27,229 nucleotides of DNA from SSSZ01 sp036732025 (GCA_036732025.1 DAINDE010000051.1:1-27229), one strand, 5' to 3'; numbered from the stretch's first letter, positions 8,875-17,226 are shown. Notes: generated from the sequence alone by a model not told the origin. Translations and numbers: made by a program.

Positions 8875-11097
8875 ATGCACCACGAAACCTTCCGGCGGGC
8901 CGCCCTGGCCCTCGCCGTTGCCGGCGCCCATGCCGGAACCGTCGCCGCCCAGCAGGGCGGCGAGTCCCGGAACCTCGACGGCGTCACCGTGCGCGACACC
9001 CGCCTGGCCCCGGCGCCGGCCAGAGAAACCGTGGTGGCCGACAGCATCGTCCGCCTGCGCCCCGCCACCTCGGACAGCGCCAGCCTGCTGCGGGAAGTTC
9101 CCGGCGTCGCCCTTTCCGGCGCCGGCGGCGTTTCCAGCCTGCCGGTGATCCACGGCCTGGCCGATGACCGCAATCGCATCCGGGTGGATGGCATGGACCT
9201 GGTCTCCGCCTGCGCCAACCACATGAACCCGCCGCTGTCCTACATCGACCCGACGGCGGTCGCCAGCGTCCGGGTCTTCGCCGGCGTGGTGCCGGTGAGC
9301 GTCGGCGGCGACAGCATCGGCGGCGCCGTAGTCGTCGAAGCCGCTCCGCCCCGCTTCGCCGGGGCCGGCGAGGGCCTGCTCGCCACCGGCGAAGTGGGGG
9401 CCTTCTACCGCTCCAACGGCGATGCCCACGGCGTCAATGCCGCCGCCACCCTGGCTGGCGAGACCCTCGGCTTCAGCTATGCCGGTGCCACCGCCGAGTC
9501 CAGGAACTATCGTGCCGCCAGGGACTTTAAGGCGGCCACCTTCGCCACCTATACCGCCCGCGGTGACCACCGGATCGAGGGCGACGAGGTCGGCTCCTCC
9601 GCCTACCGTACCGAGAACCATCGCCTCGGCATCGCCTTCAAGCATGACGGCCACCTGCTGGACTTCAAGTTCGGCTGGCAGCACATCCCCGACCAGGGTT
9701 TCCCCAACCAGCACATGGACATGACCGACAACAAGAGCAGGCAGGTGAATCTCGGATACACCGGCGGCTTCGGCTGGGGCAACCTGCAGGCCAGGGTGTA
9801 CGACGAGCACACCAGGCACCGCATGGATTTCGCCGACGACAAGCTCTACTGGTACGGCATGGCCCACAACGTGGCCGGCATGCCCATGCGCACCGACGGC
9901 AGGAACACCGGCGCCCTGGTCAAGGCCGACATCGGCTTGAACGAGCGGGACCTGCTGCGGCTGGGCGCCGAGCTCCAGCGCTACCGCCTGGACGACTGGT
10001 GGGACCCCGTGGCCCATTCCATGATGATGTCGCCCAACACCTTCTGGAACATCAACGATGGCAAGCGCGACCGCAGCGACGTCTTCGCCGAGTGGGAGGC
10101 GCGCTGGACGCCCCGCTGGCTGACCCTGGCCGGCCTGCGTAGCAGCACCGTCAGGATGGACGCCGGCGACGTCCAGGGTTACAACACCGGCGCCGGCTAC
10201 GCGGTGGATGCCGCCGCCTTCAACGCCCGGGACCGCAAGCGGACCGACCACAACGTCGACCTTTCCCTGCTCGCCCGCTTCACGCCGGACGCCGGCCAGG
10301 CCTACGAGGGCGGCTACTCGCGCAAGACCCGCTCGCCCAGCCTCTACGAGCGCTACACCTGGTCCACCAACGGCATGGCCATGACCATGAACAACTGGTT
10401 GAACGAGGGCAACGGCTACGTCGGCGACATCGACCTCAAGCCGGAGGTGGCCCATACCTTGAGCTTCGCCGCCGGCTGGCATGATGCCGCCCGGGATTCC
10501 TGGGAGGTGAAAGTGACGCCCTGGTACAGCCGGGTGGACAACTACATCGACGCCAAATGCCGCACCACCTGCACCGCCAATCGCTTCAATTACCTGCAGT
10601 TGGTCAACCAGGATGCCCGCCTCTACGGCGTCGACCTCTCCGGCGCCTTCCCCATCGCCTCCACGGCGGGCTGGGGCAGCTTCACCGGCCGCGGCACCGT
10701 TGCCTACGTCAACGGCCGCAACCGGGAAACCGGCGACGAGCTCTACAACATCATGCCCCTCAACGCCCGCCTGGCCGTGGAACACCGCCTGGGCGGCTGG
10801 ACCGGCGCCGTGGAGACAATCCTGGTCGCCGCCAAGGACAAGGGCTCCGACGTGCGCAACGAGATCCGGACCGGCGGCTACGGGCTGCTCAACCTGCGCG
10901 GCAGCTACGACAGCAAGCACTACCGCATCGACGTCGGCCTGGAGAACGCCCTCGACAAGCAGTATGCCCATCCCCTGGGCGGCGCCTACATAGGCCAGGG
11001 GAGGACCATGTCCCTCAACGGCGCCGGCGCCCCTTGGGGCATCGCCGTGCCGGGCATGGGGCGCTCCGCCTACGTGGGCGCCACCCTGCGCTTCTGA
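8875..11097 (+). CDS. TonB-dependent outer-membrane receptor, OprC/NosA-like (copper)
   Basis: Outer-membrane beta-barrel importer of 740 residues. It has a signal peptide ending about residue 25 (AGTVAAQ), a TonB-box-like segment NLDGVTVRD at 33-41 and a plug domain. In the plug the sequence MDLVSACANHMNPPLSYID contains C113-x3-M117, the same spacing as the CxxxM half of the OprC copper site. GFPNQHMDMTDN (His280, Met281, Met283) is a His/Met cluster that could supply the other half, though it is not an exact HxM. The protein is Met-rich (AMTMNN, HSMMMS) and ends with the barrel signature GMGRSAYVGATLRF. CAGGGAG precedes the ATG. It is convergent, with 6 bases between stops, on a TonB-motor operon. 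The receptor class is certain; copper is an inference from the motif. Confidence 0.88.
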   Translation: MHHETFRRAALALAVAGAHAGTVAAQQGGESRNLDGVTVRDTRLAPAPARETVVADSIVRLRPATSDSASLLREVPGVALSGAGGVSSLPVIHGLADDRNRIRVDGMDLVSACANHMNPPLSYIDPTAVASVRVFAGVVPVSVGGDSIGGAVVVEAAPPRFAGAGEGLLATGEVGAFYRSNGDAHGVNAAATLAGETLGFSYAGATAESRNYRAARDFKAATFATYTARGDHRIEGDEVGSSAYRTENHRLGIAFKHDGHLLDFKFGWQHIPDQGFPNQHMDMTDNKSRQVNLGYTGGFGWGNLQARVYDEHTRHRMDFADDKLYWYGMAHNVAGMPMRTDGRNTGALVKADIGLNERDLLRLGAELQRYRLDDWWDPVAHSMMMSPNTFWNINDGKRDRSDVFAEWEARWTPRWLTLAGLRSSTVRMDAGDVQGYNTGAGYAVDAAAFNARDRKRTDHNVDLSLLARFTPDAGQAYEGGYSRKTRSPSLYERYTWSTNGMAMTMNNWLNEGNGYVGDIDLKPEVAHTLSFAAGWHDAARDSWEVKVTPWYSRVDNYIDAKCRTTCTANRFNYLQLVNQDARLYGVDLSGAFPIASTAGWGSFTGRGTVAYVNGRNRETGDELYNIMPLNARLAVEHRLGGWTGAVETILVAAKDKGSDVRNEIRTGGYGLLNLRGSYDSKHYRIDVGLENALDKQYAHPLGGAYIGQGRTMSLNGAGAPWGIAVPGMGRSAYVGATLRF

Positions 11098-11103
11098 ACG
11101 GGG

Positions 11104-11574
11104 TCAGCGGGCCGGCGCCAGGCCCAGCGCCGCCCGCACCCGCGCCTCGTCCAGCACCCCGGAGGCGGCCGTCCGGCCACCCTTGCCGTCGAAGAGGAGG
11201 GTGCGGGGCAATTCCCCCGCCCAGGCCGGGTCGAGGGCGTAAGCGAGGGCTTCCGGGTTGTCGCCGCCATAGGCGAAGCGCTCGCCGGGGACGCCCGTCC
11301 TTTCCAGCAGGGGTGTCAGGGCGGGGGATTCCGGCTCCGTCGCCACGGTGACCACCCGCAGCCGGCGGTCGGCCTTGGCCAGGGTGGCGAAGAGGCCCAG
11401 GTTCTTCTTGCAGTGCACGCAATCCGACGACCACAGGGCGACGACGGTGGGCTGCCGGTGGCGGCCGGGGTCGGTCAGCTCCCGGGCGGCGGCACGGTCC
11501 AGGGGCGAGAAGCCGCCGGCCCCGGCGGGCAGGGCGAGGAACAGGGCGGCGAGGGGGGCGGCAAGGCGGATCAT
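11104..11574 (-). CDS. Periplasmic thioredoxin-like protein (CVHC)
   Basis: Exported thiol-disulfide protein of 156 residues. The signal peptide is about 1-20 (LAALFLALPAGAGG). The thioredoxin fold has the active-site motif C52-V-H-C55 in LWSSDCVHCKKN. The cis-Pro loop is probably ELPRTLLFDGKGG near 121-133. The start overlaps the stop of the upstream BNR gene by four bases (ATGA), indicating coupled translation. The preceding product has a C-x-C-C cluster, so a role in keeping its cysteines reduced or metallated is plausible inference. TlpA/SCO-like copper-handling thioredoxins are the nearest known functional group; a general DsbE-like role is the alternative. Confidence 0.8.
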   Translation of the reverse strand: MIRLAAPLAALFLALPAGAGGFSPLDRAAARELTDPGRHRQPTVVALWSSDCVHCKKNLGLFATLAKADRRLRVVTVATEPESPALTPLLERTGVPGERFAYGGDNPEALAYALDPAWAGELPRTLLFDGKGGRTAASGVLDEARVRAALGLAPAR

Positions 11575-12773
11575 GGCAGGGGGATCACCCGGAAGCTTTC
11601 ATTTTCGGTGCGCCAGAAGGCGAAGATGGCGTTGCCCCTGACCAGCAGGCGTGGCTGGTCGGAGGCGCCGTCGGTGGCGGCCAGGGCGTGGCTGGCGAAG
11701 GTGTTGCCGCCGTCGCCGGAGACCAGGGCGTGGAGGCGGGTGCGTTCGCCGTCGAATTCCTTCCAGGCGATGGCCAGGCGGCCCCCGGCCACCACCAGGT
11801 CGGCGTGGGCGGCCCGGGGGCCGCCCACGGGGCGCTGGCCGTCGACACGGGTGCCCGTGGCCGTCGGCACCAGGCGGCCGTAGAAGACGCGGCCTTCGCC
11901 GTTCTTCTGGTTGAACCACACGGCGTGGCGGATGCCGGCCGGGTCCACGGCCAGGGCGGGGCCGTGATGGGGGCAGGCATCCACCTGCCAGCGGTCGAAG
12001 GTGGCGCGGTCCACCCGCTCCGCCTTGCCGTCGGCGCCCAGGCGGGCGATGGCGTGGTCCCGCTCGTTGGGGGCGAAGACGTGGCGCCAGAGGAGCAGCG
12101 TTGCACCGTCGCGGTCTGTGGCCACGGCGATGCGGCAGCATTCGCAGGAGTGATCGGCGACTTTTTGCTCCGGGGCGAAGGTCTGGCCGCCGTCGGTGGA
12201 GACGGCGGCGTAGATGGCGGCGCCCCGGTAGGCTTCCGGGCCCCCCTTGGCGGCTTCGAGGTCCCGCTTGTCGATCCAGGCCACCAGGAGACGGCCGTCG
12301 GCGCCGACGGCGAGCGATTCGAAGCGATGGGTGATCTCGCTCCGGTCCCGGTGCACGGTGATGGGGGGCGAGAAGCGCTGGCCGTCGGCGGACCGGGCGA
12401 GGCGGATCTCGCCGGTGTAGGGGGTGGCCAGGGGCCGGGTCCACGAGACCAGCACCTCGCCGCCGGCCGTGAAGGCGATTTTCGGGCGGTTTTCTCCGTC
12501 GGCGGCGACGGCTTCCGGCACCTCGTTGACACGCCGGGGATCGGACCACTGGCGGCCTTCATCGTCGCTGTGCTGGACGATGACGAAGCGGTCGTCCTTG
12601 CGGGCGAGCCACAGGCGGCCGTCGGGGGCGAAGGCGGCGGAGGTGCCGAGTTCCCTGGCCGGGGCCCGGGGCTTGGGCGAGGGCTGGCCGTGGCCCTCGT
12701 GCTGGGCGATGGCGGCGCTCGCCAGGAAGAGCGCCAGGAGGCCGGCGGCGGCAAGGTGGCGGGCGGGCATCAT
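11571..12773 (-). CDS. Exported BNR/sialidase-fold protein with Cys/His cluster
   Basis: Protein of 400 residues with a signal peptide ending near residue 23 (SAAIAQ) followed by a His-rich start HEGHGQ. Asp-box (BNR) motifs mark a beta-propeller: HSDDEGRQW (68-76), SADGQRF (128-134), STDGGQTF (192-199) and SGDGGNTF (352-359). Unusual are DHSCECCR (C210, C212, C213) and DACPHHGP (C267, H269, H270), which could bind metal or form disulfides. I see no basis to claim sialidase activity. It lies 5 bases after the receptor gene and overlaps the thioredoxin gene by 4, so it belongs to the TonB operon. It may be a periplasmic or surface partner of the receptor; this is inference. ATG 12773 or 12770 are equally possible starts. 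Confidence 0.75.
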   Translation of the reverse strand: MMPARHLAAAGLLALFLASAAIAQHEGHGQPSPKPRAPARELGTSAAFAPDGRLWLARKDDRFVIVQHSDDEGRQWSDPRRVNEVPEAVAADGENRPKIAFTAGGEVLVSWTRPLATPYTGEIRLARSADGQRFSPPITVHRDRSEITHRFESLAVGADGRLLVAWIDKRDLEAAKGGPEAYRGAAIYAAVSTDGGQTFAPEQKVADHSCECCRIAVATDRDGATLLLWRHVFAPNERDHAIARLGADGKAERVDRATFDRWQVDACPHHGPALAVDPAGIRHAVWFNQKNGEGRVFYGRLVPTATGTRVDGQRPVGGPRAAHADLVVAGGRLAIAWKEFDGERTRLHALVSGDGGNTFASHALAATDGASDQPRLLVRGNAIFAFWRTENESFRVIPLP

Positions 12774-12778
12774 GGGGG

Positions 12779-15070
12779 TCAGTAGTCGTACTTGAGGCCG
12801 GCGAAGACCGTGCGCCGGGGCCAGGGGTGGGCGACGTAGGCCTTGTAGTTGTTGAGGTTGTCGATGCCGACCGAGGCGCTCCATTGCTTGGCGACCCGGT
12901 AGACCACCCTGGCGTCCACGATGAAGTACTTGCTGGCGCCGCCGTAAGTGGCAGGGTTGCTGTCCAGGTTGTCGAGGGCGATGTGCTGGTTGCCGCTGTA
13001 GCGGGCCGCCAGGGTGTAGGCGAGGGCGTCGCCCTGGTGGAAGGTGGCCACCAGCTTGGCCCGCCAGTCGGGGATGCGCGGCTGCTTCTTGCCTTCCGTG
13101 GCGGGGTTGCGGCTGTTTTCCAGGATGACGGAATCGGCGTAGGTGACGCTGCCGCCGAGGTCCAGGCCGGGCAGGCCAACGTCGAACAGTTGCCAGGCCG
13201 CCTCCACGCCCCGGGTGCGGATCTTGTCCACGTTCTGGATGCTGGTGACGTTGGGGCTGACCGTGGTGTCGGTCTGGGAATAGAGGGCGTCCCGCTTGTT
13301 TTCCTGGAAGAGGGAGAGGCGCAGCAGGCCGGCGCCGACGCCGCGCTCGGCGCTGAGTTCGCCGGACCACACCGATTCCGGCTTGAGGTTGGGATCGTTG
13401 ACCAGCTTGTTGGCGCCGCTGGTGATGGTCTGGAACAACTCGGACACCGTCGGGAAGCGGGTAGCCTTGCCCAGGGAGGCCCGCAGCAGCCAGTCCGGCG
13501 TCGCCTGCAGGGAAAGGGCGACCTTGGGGGAAATGGCGGTCTCGTGGCGGCTGGCGTAGTCGACACTGGTGGGCGTGCTGGTGGCATTGGCGTTCGTGCC
13601 GTCGAAGGCCCGCCAGGATTCGGCGCGGACGCCGAACACCGCCTTCCAGTCGGGAGCGAAGCGCCAGGCGTCCTGCAGGTACACGGCCTGGGTTTCGGTC
13701 TTGCCCTCGGAAGCCGAGCTCTGGGCACCGGCACCGCCGCTCAGCCAGTCGCCGGTGTTGTAGGTGTGGGAATCGAGGACATAACGGTCATAGTGGTAGC
13801 CGAAGCTGACCCGGTGCGCCGCCCGGTCGAGGCCGCCGGGGCGCCACTCGCCCCGCAGGTCCAGGGTCTGCCAGCCGGTGCCGTCCAGGCGGGTGAGGCT
13901 GCCGGCGGGGCGAACCGCGCCGCGGCCGGAATCGGTGCCGGTGTTGGCGGCGGTGCGGGAAATGTCCCGCTGGTAGTCGTAAAGGCTGGCGGTGGCTTCC
14001 CAGCCCCACTCGCCGCGGCCGCCGGACTTCACCGACAGGCCGTGCATCCAGTGCTCGCTCTCGGCGTGGCCGGGGTTGAGGCCGGAAACCGTGTAGCGCT
14101 GGCCGTCGATCCGCACGAACTGGCCGCCGGCGGTGTTGTAGTAGGGCAGGCCGGCGGCGGTGCGCAGGTAGCTGTCCACCGCCGTGTCGGAGTCGTTCTG
14201 CCAGATGCCCAGGGTGTAGGTGGCGCGGACGGTGGGGGAGAAGTCGTAGGCGACCTTCAGGGTGCCGTTGTTCTGCACCGTGTGGTCGATGCTGTAGGCG
14301 CCGGTGATGATGCGGCTGGCGCCGGTCTGGTCCCGGTCGGTGAAGGCGCCGGTGACGGCCGTGCCGCCGGCCCCCGCCCGCAGCCTGGCGACGCCGAAGC
14401 TCATGGGCTGGCCACGGGCGTCCAGGCGGTCGCCGCTGATCCAGAAGGACCAGTCGCCGACGCGGTCGCCGATGGCGGCGCTGGCGTGGGTATTGTTATA
14501 GGTGTCGCTGGTGCCGTAGAGCTTGAAGCGCTGCTGGCTGCCCTGGAGGGAGGCGTGGGCCTCGAACTTCTCGGGCATGCGGGTGCTCAGCACCACCACG
14601 CCCCCCATCGAATTGCCGGGGTAAAGGGCGGAGAAGGGGCCGTAAATGACGTCGACGCGGTCGATTTCATTGGGCGTCACCATCCCCCAGCGGGGCGGGT
14701 AGTCGTAGCGGTTGCCGAGGAAGTTCGACAGCAGCAGCCCGTCCCCATAGACCACCGACTGGGCGCTGGAGATGGTGCCCGTGGTGCGGGTGGAGACGAT
14801 GCCGTTGCGGTCGCCGATGTAGCGTTCCCGCACGACGATGCTGGGCAGGTACTTGAGGGTGGCGGCAGTGGTCTGGGCATTGACCGTCTCGCCGATCTGG
14901 GCCGCGGTGACGCCCTCGGTGGTGCCCGGCAGGTCGGCCGGGATGGGGGCCTTGGCGCTCTTGACGGTCATTTCGCCGAGCTGTTTTTCGCCGTCCTCGG
15001 CCCAGGCGCCGCCTCCGGCCAGGAGGAGAGCGATGGCAAGGGCGAGGGGGCGGGGGCGGCTGGGGTGCAT
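12779..15070 (-). CDS. TonB-dependent receptor of the tonB-exbBD operon
   Basis: Outer-membrane receptor of 763 residues: signal peptide about 1-24 (GGGAWAED), TonB-box-like GEMTVKSAK near 32-40, a plug containing IDRVDVIYGPFSALYPGNSMGG, and a barrel ending in the aromatic RRTVFAGLKYDY. It contains Tyr-rich plug loops (NFLGNRYDYPPRWGM) and lacks the CxxxM motif of the neighbouring receptor. The substrate is unknown; siderophore, cobalamin or a metal chelate are all possible. GGAG lies about 9 bases before the ATG, 24 bases after exbD. Its dedicated TonB motor and the BNR/thioredoxin partners suggest a specialised uptake system. Family certain. Confidence 0.9.
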   Translation of the reverse strand: MHPSRPRPLALAIALLLAGGGAWAEDGEKQLGEMTVKSAKAPIPADLPGTTEGVTAAQIGETVNAQTTAATLKYLPSIVVRERYIGDRNGIVSTRTTGTISSAQSVVYGDGLLLSNFLGNRYDYPPRWGMVTPNEIDRVDVIYGPFSALYPGNSMGGVVVLSTRMPEKFEAHASLQGSQQRFKLYGTSDTYNNTHASAAIGDRVGDWSFWISGDRLDARGQPMSFGVARLRAGAGGTAVTGAFTDRDQTGASRIITGAYSIDHTVQNNGTLKVAYDFSPTVRATYTLGIWQNDSDTAVDSYLRTAAGLPYYNTAGGQFVRIDGQRYTVSGLNPGHAESEHWMHGLSVKSGGRGEWGWEATASLYDYQRDISRTAANTGTDSGRGAVRPAGSLTRLDGTGWQTLDLRGEWRPGGLDRAAHRVSFGYHYDRYVLDSHTYNTGDWLSGGAGAQSSASEGKTETQAVYLQDAWRFAPDWKAVFGVRAESWRAFDGTNANATSTPTSVDYASRHETAISPKVALSLQATPDWLLRASLGKATRFPTVSELFQTITSGANKLVNDPNLKPESVWSGELSAERGVGAGLLRLSLFQENKRDALYSQTDTTVSPNVTSIQNVDKIRTRGVEAAWQLFDVGLPGLDLGGSVTYADSVILENSRNPATEGKKQPRIPDWRAKLVATFHQGDALAYTLAARYSGNQHIALDNLDSNPATYGGASKYFIVDARVVYRVAKQWSASVGIDNLNNYKAYVAHPWPRRTVFAGLKYDY

Positions 15071-15094
15071 CGGTGAGTCTCCGGGAAAAGGGCC

Positions 15095-15505
15095 TCAGCG
15101 GGCCGGTTCAGTGACGAAGGCGATCTTGGCGATGCCGCCCCGCTGGGCGGCGGCCATGGCGTCGGCGACCTTCTCGTAGGCCACCTGGCGGTCGGCCCGC
15201 AGGTGCAGTTCGGGTTGCCGGGGGCTGGCTGCCGCGAAACGGCTTTCCAGCACGTCCCGGTGGATGGCCTCGCCGTTCCAGAAGACCTGGCCCTGGACGT
15301 CGATGGCGAGCTGGATCACTTCCGGCTTGTCGTCGAGCCTGGTGGCGCTGACCTGGGGCAGGTCGATGGGCACCGCCTGGTGGAAGAGGGGGGCAGTGAT
15401 GATGAAGATGACCAGCAGCACCAGCATCACGTCCACCAGGGGGGTGGTGTTGATCTCGGCCATGGGCTGGCCGGCGCCGCCTTCCTCGAAGCTGCCGAAA
15501 GCCAT
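15095..15505 (-). CDS. exbD: ExbD/TolR-type transport protein
   Basis: Inner-membrane proton-channel subunit of the TonB motor, 136 residues. There is a single transmembrane helix in INTTPLVDVMLVLLVIFII, with the proton-carrying Asp in PLVDVML, then the periplasmic domain (LHLRADRQVAYEKVADAM) typical of ExbD. The ATG is one base beyond the exbB stop region, so the two are expressed together. ExbD rather than TolR is chosen because tonB and a receptor gene flank it. Confidence 0.92.
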   Translation of the reverse strand: MAFGSFEEGGAGQPMAEINTTPLVDVMLVLLVIFIITAPLFHQAVPIDLPQVSATRLDDKPEVIQLAIDVQGQVFWNGEAIHRDVLESRFAAASPRQPELHLRADRQVAYEKVADAMAAAQRGGIAKIAFVTEPAR

Positions 15506-15506
15506 G

Positions 15507-16241
15507 TCAGGAACTCCGCTGGGCGCGGGCGGCGCCGAGGTCCACGAGATTGGCGTTGCCGCCGATGCGCACGCCGGTGGTCAGGTAGGCGTGCAGGTCG
15601 TGGGCGAAGCCGTCGAGCTGGGCCAGCACCAGCCGGTTGGCGCGGGTGAAGGCGTTGTAGGCGAGCACGGCGGGGATGGCCACGAAGAGGCCGGCGGCGG
15701 TCATGATGAGGGCCTCGCCGACGGGGCCGGCCACCTTGTCCAGCACCACCTGGGTGGCGCCGGAGAGGCCCACCAGGGCGTGGTAGATGCCCCAGACGGT
15801 GCCGAAGAGGCCGATGAAGGGCGCCGTGGACCCCACCGAGGCGAGGAAGGTCAGGCCCCGTTCGATGCGTGCCTGGGCGCAGACGATGTGGGAGCGCAGG
15901 GCCCGGGTGACGAATTCGCTGGCGTTGACCCCGGCGCCGATGCCCCGGGCGGCATTCTGCTGGTGGGCCTGGGCAGCGTGGGCGCCGGCCAGGGCGAGGC
16001 CGGCGAAGACGGCGGAGGGATCTTCCCGGCGCAGGGTCTCCAGCGCTTCCGGCAGGGAATTGGCGGCCCAGAAGGAGGACAGCGCCCGTTCCTGGGCGCG
16101 GCTCGCCCGCCAGGTGGAAAAAAGCTTGCCGACGATGACCGACCAGGAGGCCAGCGACAGCAGGGCGAGAAGCAGGGCGGTGCTGTGGGTGACCAGGTCG
16201 CCCTGGGACCAGAAGTGGGCGAGGCCCATTTGCGTATGCAT
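15507..16241 (-). CDS. exbB: ExbB/TolQ-type proton channel protein
   Basis: Inner-membrane subunit of the TonB energising complex, 244 residues, with three transmembrane helices: about 20-40 (ALLLALLSLASWSVIVGKL), about 135-160 and about 170-195. The MotA/TolQ/ExbB core is seen in LASVGSTAPFIGLFGTVWGI and GEALIMTAAGLFVAIPAVLAYN. AGGAG overlaps the tonB stop (TAG) and lies 7 bases before the ATG. The context tonB-exbB-exbD assigns ExbB over TolQ. Confidence 0.93.
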   Translation of the reverse strand: MHTQMGLAHFWSQGDLVTHSTALLLALLSLASWSVIVGKLFSTWRASRAQERALSSFWAANSLPEALETLRREDPSAVFAGLALAGAHAAQAHQQNAARGIGAGVNASEFVTRALRSHIVCAQARIERGLTFLASVGSTAPFIGLFGTVWGIYHALVGLSGATQVVLDKVAGPVGEALIMTAAGLFVAIPAVLAYNAFTRANRLVLAQLDGFAHDLHAYLTTGVRIGGNANLVDLGAARAQRSS

Positions 16242-16250
16242 GGCAGACTC

Positions 16251-16835
16251 CTATTCGAGGGAGAAGGTGATGGGCACCACCACCGAGGATTCGATGGCTT
16301 CATCCCCGCGGCGGGCGGGGACGAAGCGCCAGCGCGCCACCGCCTCCCGGGCGGCGGCGTCGAGGCGGGGGAAACCGCTGGACTGCTTGAGGTCGACCTC
16401 CAGGGCGCTGCCTTCGGCGCTCACCCGTACCTTGAGCAGCACCTTGCCCTCCTCGCCGTTGCGGCGGGACATGGCGGGATAGACCGGCTTCGGGTTGTGC
16501 AGGTAGTCGGCGTCGAAGCGGGCCGCCACGACGGCTGCGGGCGGAGCCGGCGGCGCGGCGACGGGGGCCGCCGGCAGGGCGGGCGGCTGGGGGGCGACGG
16601 CGAAGGCGGCGGGCGCCTCGCTCGCCCGGGGGGCCGCCAGGACGGGTTGCGGCTGGATCGGCAGCGCCTTGCGCACTGGCTGCTGGGGCTTGGGCGGAGG
16701 CGGCGGCTCGGGTTTCCTGTCTTCCGCCAGGGGCAGGAGCCGCACGGCGATGCTGGGCGGCAGGGGCAGGAGTTCGCTGCGCACGGAGACCACCAAGGCG
16801 CCATAGGCCAGGGCCAGCTGCAAAGACACGACCAT
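16251..16835 (-). CDS. tonB: TonB energy transducer
   Basis: Transmits the proton motive force from ExbBD to outer-membrane receptors. Its 194 residues comprise an N-terminal membrane anchor at 2-20, a Pro-rich spacer (PEPPPPPKPQQP, then a PA-rich stretch to about 100) and a C-terminal TonB domain with NPKPVYPAMSRRNGEEGKV and ARWRFVPAR. Odd: an in-frame TAA lies 15 bases upstream of the ATG, so the anchor starts at once with MVVSLQLALAYGALVV. It lacks both the usual basic N-terminus and the transmembrane His of E. coli TonB (His20; SLQLA here versus SVCIH). First gene of the operon to 11104. Confidence 0.9.
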   Translation of the reverse strand: MVVSLQLALAYGALVVSVRSELLPLPPSIAVRLLPLAEDRKPEPPPPPKPQQPVRKALPIQPQPVLAAPRASEAPAAFAVAPQPPALPAAPVAAPPAPPAAVVAARFDADYLHNPKPVYPAMSRRNGEEGKVLLKVRVSAEGSALEVDLKQSSGFPRLDAAAREAVARWRFVPARRGDEAIESSVVVPITFSLE

Positions 16836-16960
16836 GGCCCAGCGGATCGCCCGTTATACCGTTGTGGGGCGGGGCTCTTCTTGCACCTGGGTTGGCAGGG
16901 TGAGGGGAATCATGGGGGCGTCCGGGGGCCGGTGTGGTCGAGAATCAGCGATCCATGATC

Positions 16961-16974
16961 TTGATATCAATCAA
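16961..16974 (-). promoter_or_regulatory. Perfect FNR/Anr-type box upstream of tonB
   Basis: TTGATATCAATCAA matches the FNR-family consensus TTGAT-N4-ATCAA at all ten defined positions. It is centred 132 bases before the tonB ATG in an AT-rich patch of a GC-rich region, and tonB is the only gene it could readily serve. No good -10 is found 32 bases downstream of its centre; a -10-like TATAAC lies at 16853-16858. The same patch matches a Fur box only loosely (about 11 of 19). The site is seen; the regulator is inferred. Confidence 0.65.
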
Positions 16975-16991
16975 AATCATTTAAAAAACAA

Positions 16992-17010
16992 TGCATTGCG
17001 GAGTGCATTG
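16992..17010 (-). repeat. Two TGCATTG direct repeats next to the FNR box
   Basis: TGCATTG occurs at 16992-16998 and 17004-17010, a 12-base period (CAATGCA twice on the minus strand). The first copy is part of the palindrome CAATGCATTG. Spacing of about one helical turn suggests a binding site for a second regulator of the tonB operon; no known motif is claimed. The stretch 17011-17129 is very GC-rich and holds a hairpin GCGGCC-N9-GGCCGC (17101-17121) but no gene. Confidence 0.3.
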
Positions 17011-17193
17011 TAGGTGGCTGGGGAGATTTTTCAGATGCGACATGTTGTCGCAGGGGGCGCGCGGGGGCGCTGCAGCGGCGGGGGGAGGGAGAACCCCTGG
17101 GCGGCCGGGGGATCGGGCCGCAGAATTGACGACGGGGACCGAAGTCCCCGCCGGCTGTCTTGGGTAATAAGGCTTCAGCGGCCCCAGCTATGC

Positions 17194-17226
17194 TTACGCA
17201 GCGATAGCGAATTGCTCATCATTGGC
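17194..17226 (-). other. tmRNA proteolysis-tag reading frame
   Basis: Eleven codons from the resume codon GCC to TAA encode ANDEQFAIAA. This closely resembles other betaproteobacterial tags such as ANDERFALAA and ends in the AA recognised by ClpXP-type proteases. It begins 79 bases after the GGGGGTG acceptor strand ends. Confidence 0.93.

Noticed and set aside
16955..16980. Fur box upstream of tonB
   Set aside because: The best 19-base window matches the consensus at only about 11 positions and overlaps the perfect FNR-type box, which explains the bases better.
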